Source: Streptomyces sp. NBC_00483
Lineage (GTDB): Bacteria > Actinomycetota > Actinomycetes > Streptomycetales > Streptomycetaceae
Direction of reading: 5' to 3'
Length of the DNA: 64,000 bases
NCBI RefSeq assembly: GCF_036013745.1
Contig: NZ_CP107880.1
Span: forward strand, 1,054,001-1,118,000
Shown here: one piece after another, positions 63,640-64,000 of the stretch
Position numbering within the stretch: position 1 is the first letter of the stretch
How the letters are laid out: each line of letters starts with the position of its first letter
The notes under the pieces: generated by a model
Seen by the model: only the letters and a program-made list of their open reading frames with translations
Database searches by the model: none
Told to the model about the DNA's origin: nothing
Made by a program: the position numbers and the translations under genes

Positions 63640-64000
63640 CTAGAGGCCCCACAGCCCCTTGCCCACGGCCAAGGCGCCGCCCGCCACGGCGAGGCCGAGC
63701 ACCATCACCCGGACAGCGCGCTCGGGGACCCGCCCGGCCAGGCCCCAGCCCACGAGGGCACCGGCGGTGAGGGCCGCGCCCGCCACCCACCAGGCCCGTC
63801 GGTCGAGCCCCGGCAGGCCTCCGGCGGCGACCGAGACGACGTTCACCACGACGCCGTAGAACTGGGCGTTCGGCACGAACTCGCGCATGGACCAGCCCGC
63901 GTTCACCCCGTACAGGGACATCGGGGGTCCGCCGACGCCGGCCGCCGCGTTCATGAATCCGCCCGCGCCGCCGGCGGCGAGCGCCCCGCCCGTGCCGCCG
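63640..64000 (-). CDS. TauE/SafE-family sulfite/organic anion permease, C-terminal part (cut by window edge)
   Basis: The last 119 codons of a gene that enters from the right edge. The visible part has GGAGGFMNAAAGVGGPPMSL, the repeated glycine-rich/proline motif of TauE/SafE proteins, followed by hydrophobic helices (YGVVVNVVSVAAGG, WWVAGAALTAGALVGWGLAG, VMVLGLAVAGGALAV). Members export sulfite or sulfoacetate or move other anions across the membrane. It converges on the FKBP gene. Confidence 0.85.
   Translation of the reverse strand, partial: GGTGGALAAGGAGGFMNAAAGVGGPPMSLYGVNAGWSMREFVPNAQFYGVVVNVVSVAAGGLPGLDRRAWWVAGAALTAGALVGWGLAGRVPERAVRVMVLGLAVAGGALAVGKGLWGL

Overview
The window looks like chromosomal DNA of a Streptomyces-type actinomycete. 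It has very high GC with third-position GC bias, many GTG starts, a thiamine operon under a TPP riboswitch, the geosmin-like odorant operon for 2-methylisoborneol (2-MIB), many TetR-family regulators, Tat-exported enzymes and F420-type oxidoreductase families. No rRNA, tRNA, CRISPR array, phage or intact insertion sequence was seen. The content is accessory rather than core: small enzyme cassettes, each beside its own regulator, plus several decayed genes.

Layout. 1-3.3 kb (minus): TPP riboswitch, CytX-like permease, thiM, thiE, thiD (cut by the window edge), the last three coupled by ATGA overlaps. 3.7-7.4 kb (plus): a family 2B encapsulin shell carrying a cyclic-nucleotide-binding-like domain, 2-MIB synthase and GPP 2-methyltransferase, closed by a strong hairpin. 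7.5-13.5 kb: a membrane-anchored hypothetical protein, a TetR regulator, a GH78 alpha-L-rhamnosidase and an MFS transporter. 13.5-22.6 kb: several regulator/enzyme pairs (TetR with a hypothetical protein, TetR with a CocE/NonD hydrolase, TetR with an SDR and an Fno-like dehydrogenase, LysR with a second Fno-like paralogue and an epimerase-like protein). Most have a recognisable palindromic operator in the intergenic region. 23-26.3 kb: a PAS/SpoIIE phosphatase and an exported beta-propeller protein.

26.4-39.4 kb is the most intriguing block. It holds a KstD-like flavoprotein, then a minus-strand operon made of a branched-chain-amino-acid-type ABC importer (periplasmic-type lipoprotein, LivH, a fused LivM-LivG polypeptide, LivF), a TPP-dependent enzyme and an aldehyde dehydrogenase. 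An IclR regulator is divergent from this operon and is followed by a CaiB-type CoA-transferase overlapping a short citrate-synthase-fold lyase. Together these read as an uptake and degradation route for an unidentified carboxylic acid: CoA activation, C-C cleavage, then 2-oxoacid and aldehyde handling. 39.5-42.8 kb: a Tat-exported PQQ-type beta-propeller protein with a C-terminal cupredoxin-like domain that has lost its usual copper loop, followed by a ThuA-like secreted protein.

43-48.6 kb: three aldo/keto reductases, a carboxymuconolactone-decarboxylase-like protein, an XRE/MmyB-type regulator and a truncated SDR gene. 48.6-52.4 kb: a membrane-anchored Mrr-like nuclease and two Tat-exported amidases. 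52.5-55.2 kb is a decay zone in which two divergent regulator/enzyme pairs (AsnC/LLM oxidoreductase, AraC/alpha-beta hydrolase) have each lost both 5' ends. 55.2-64 kb: a DHFR-like reductase with an HxlR regulator, a YihY/BrkB membrane protein, a Rox-like flavin monooxygenase with a TetR regulator, a stand-alone CheB methylesterase, a SigB/F-type sigma factor, a carboxylate-amine ligase, an FKBP isomerase and the start-truncated end of a TauE/SafE permease.

All identifications come from reading the sequence and from knowledge of protein families; no database search was run.
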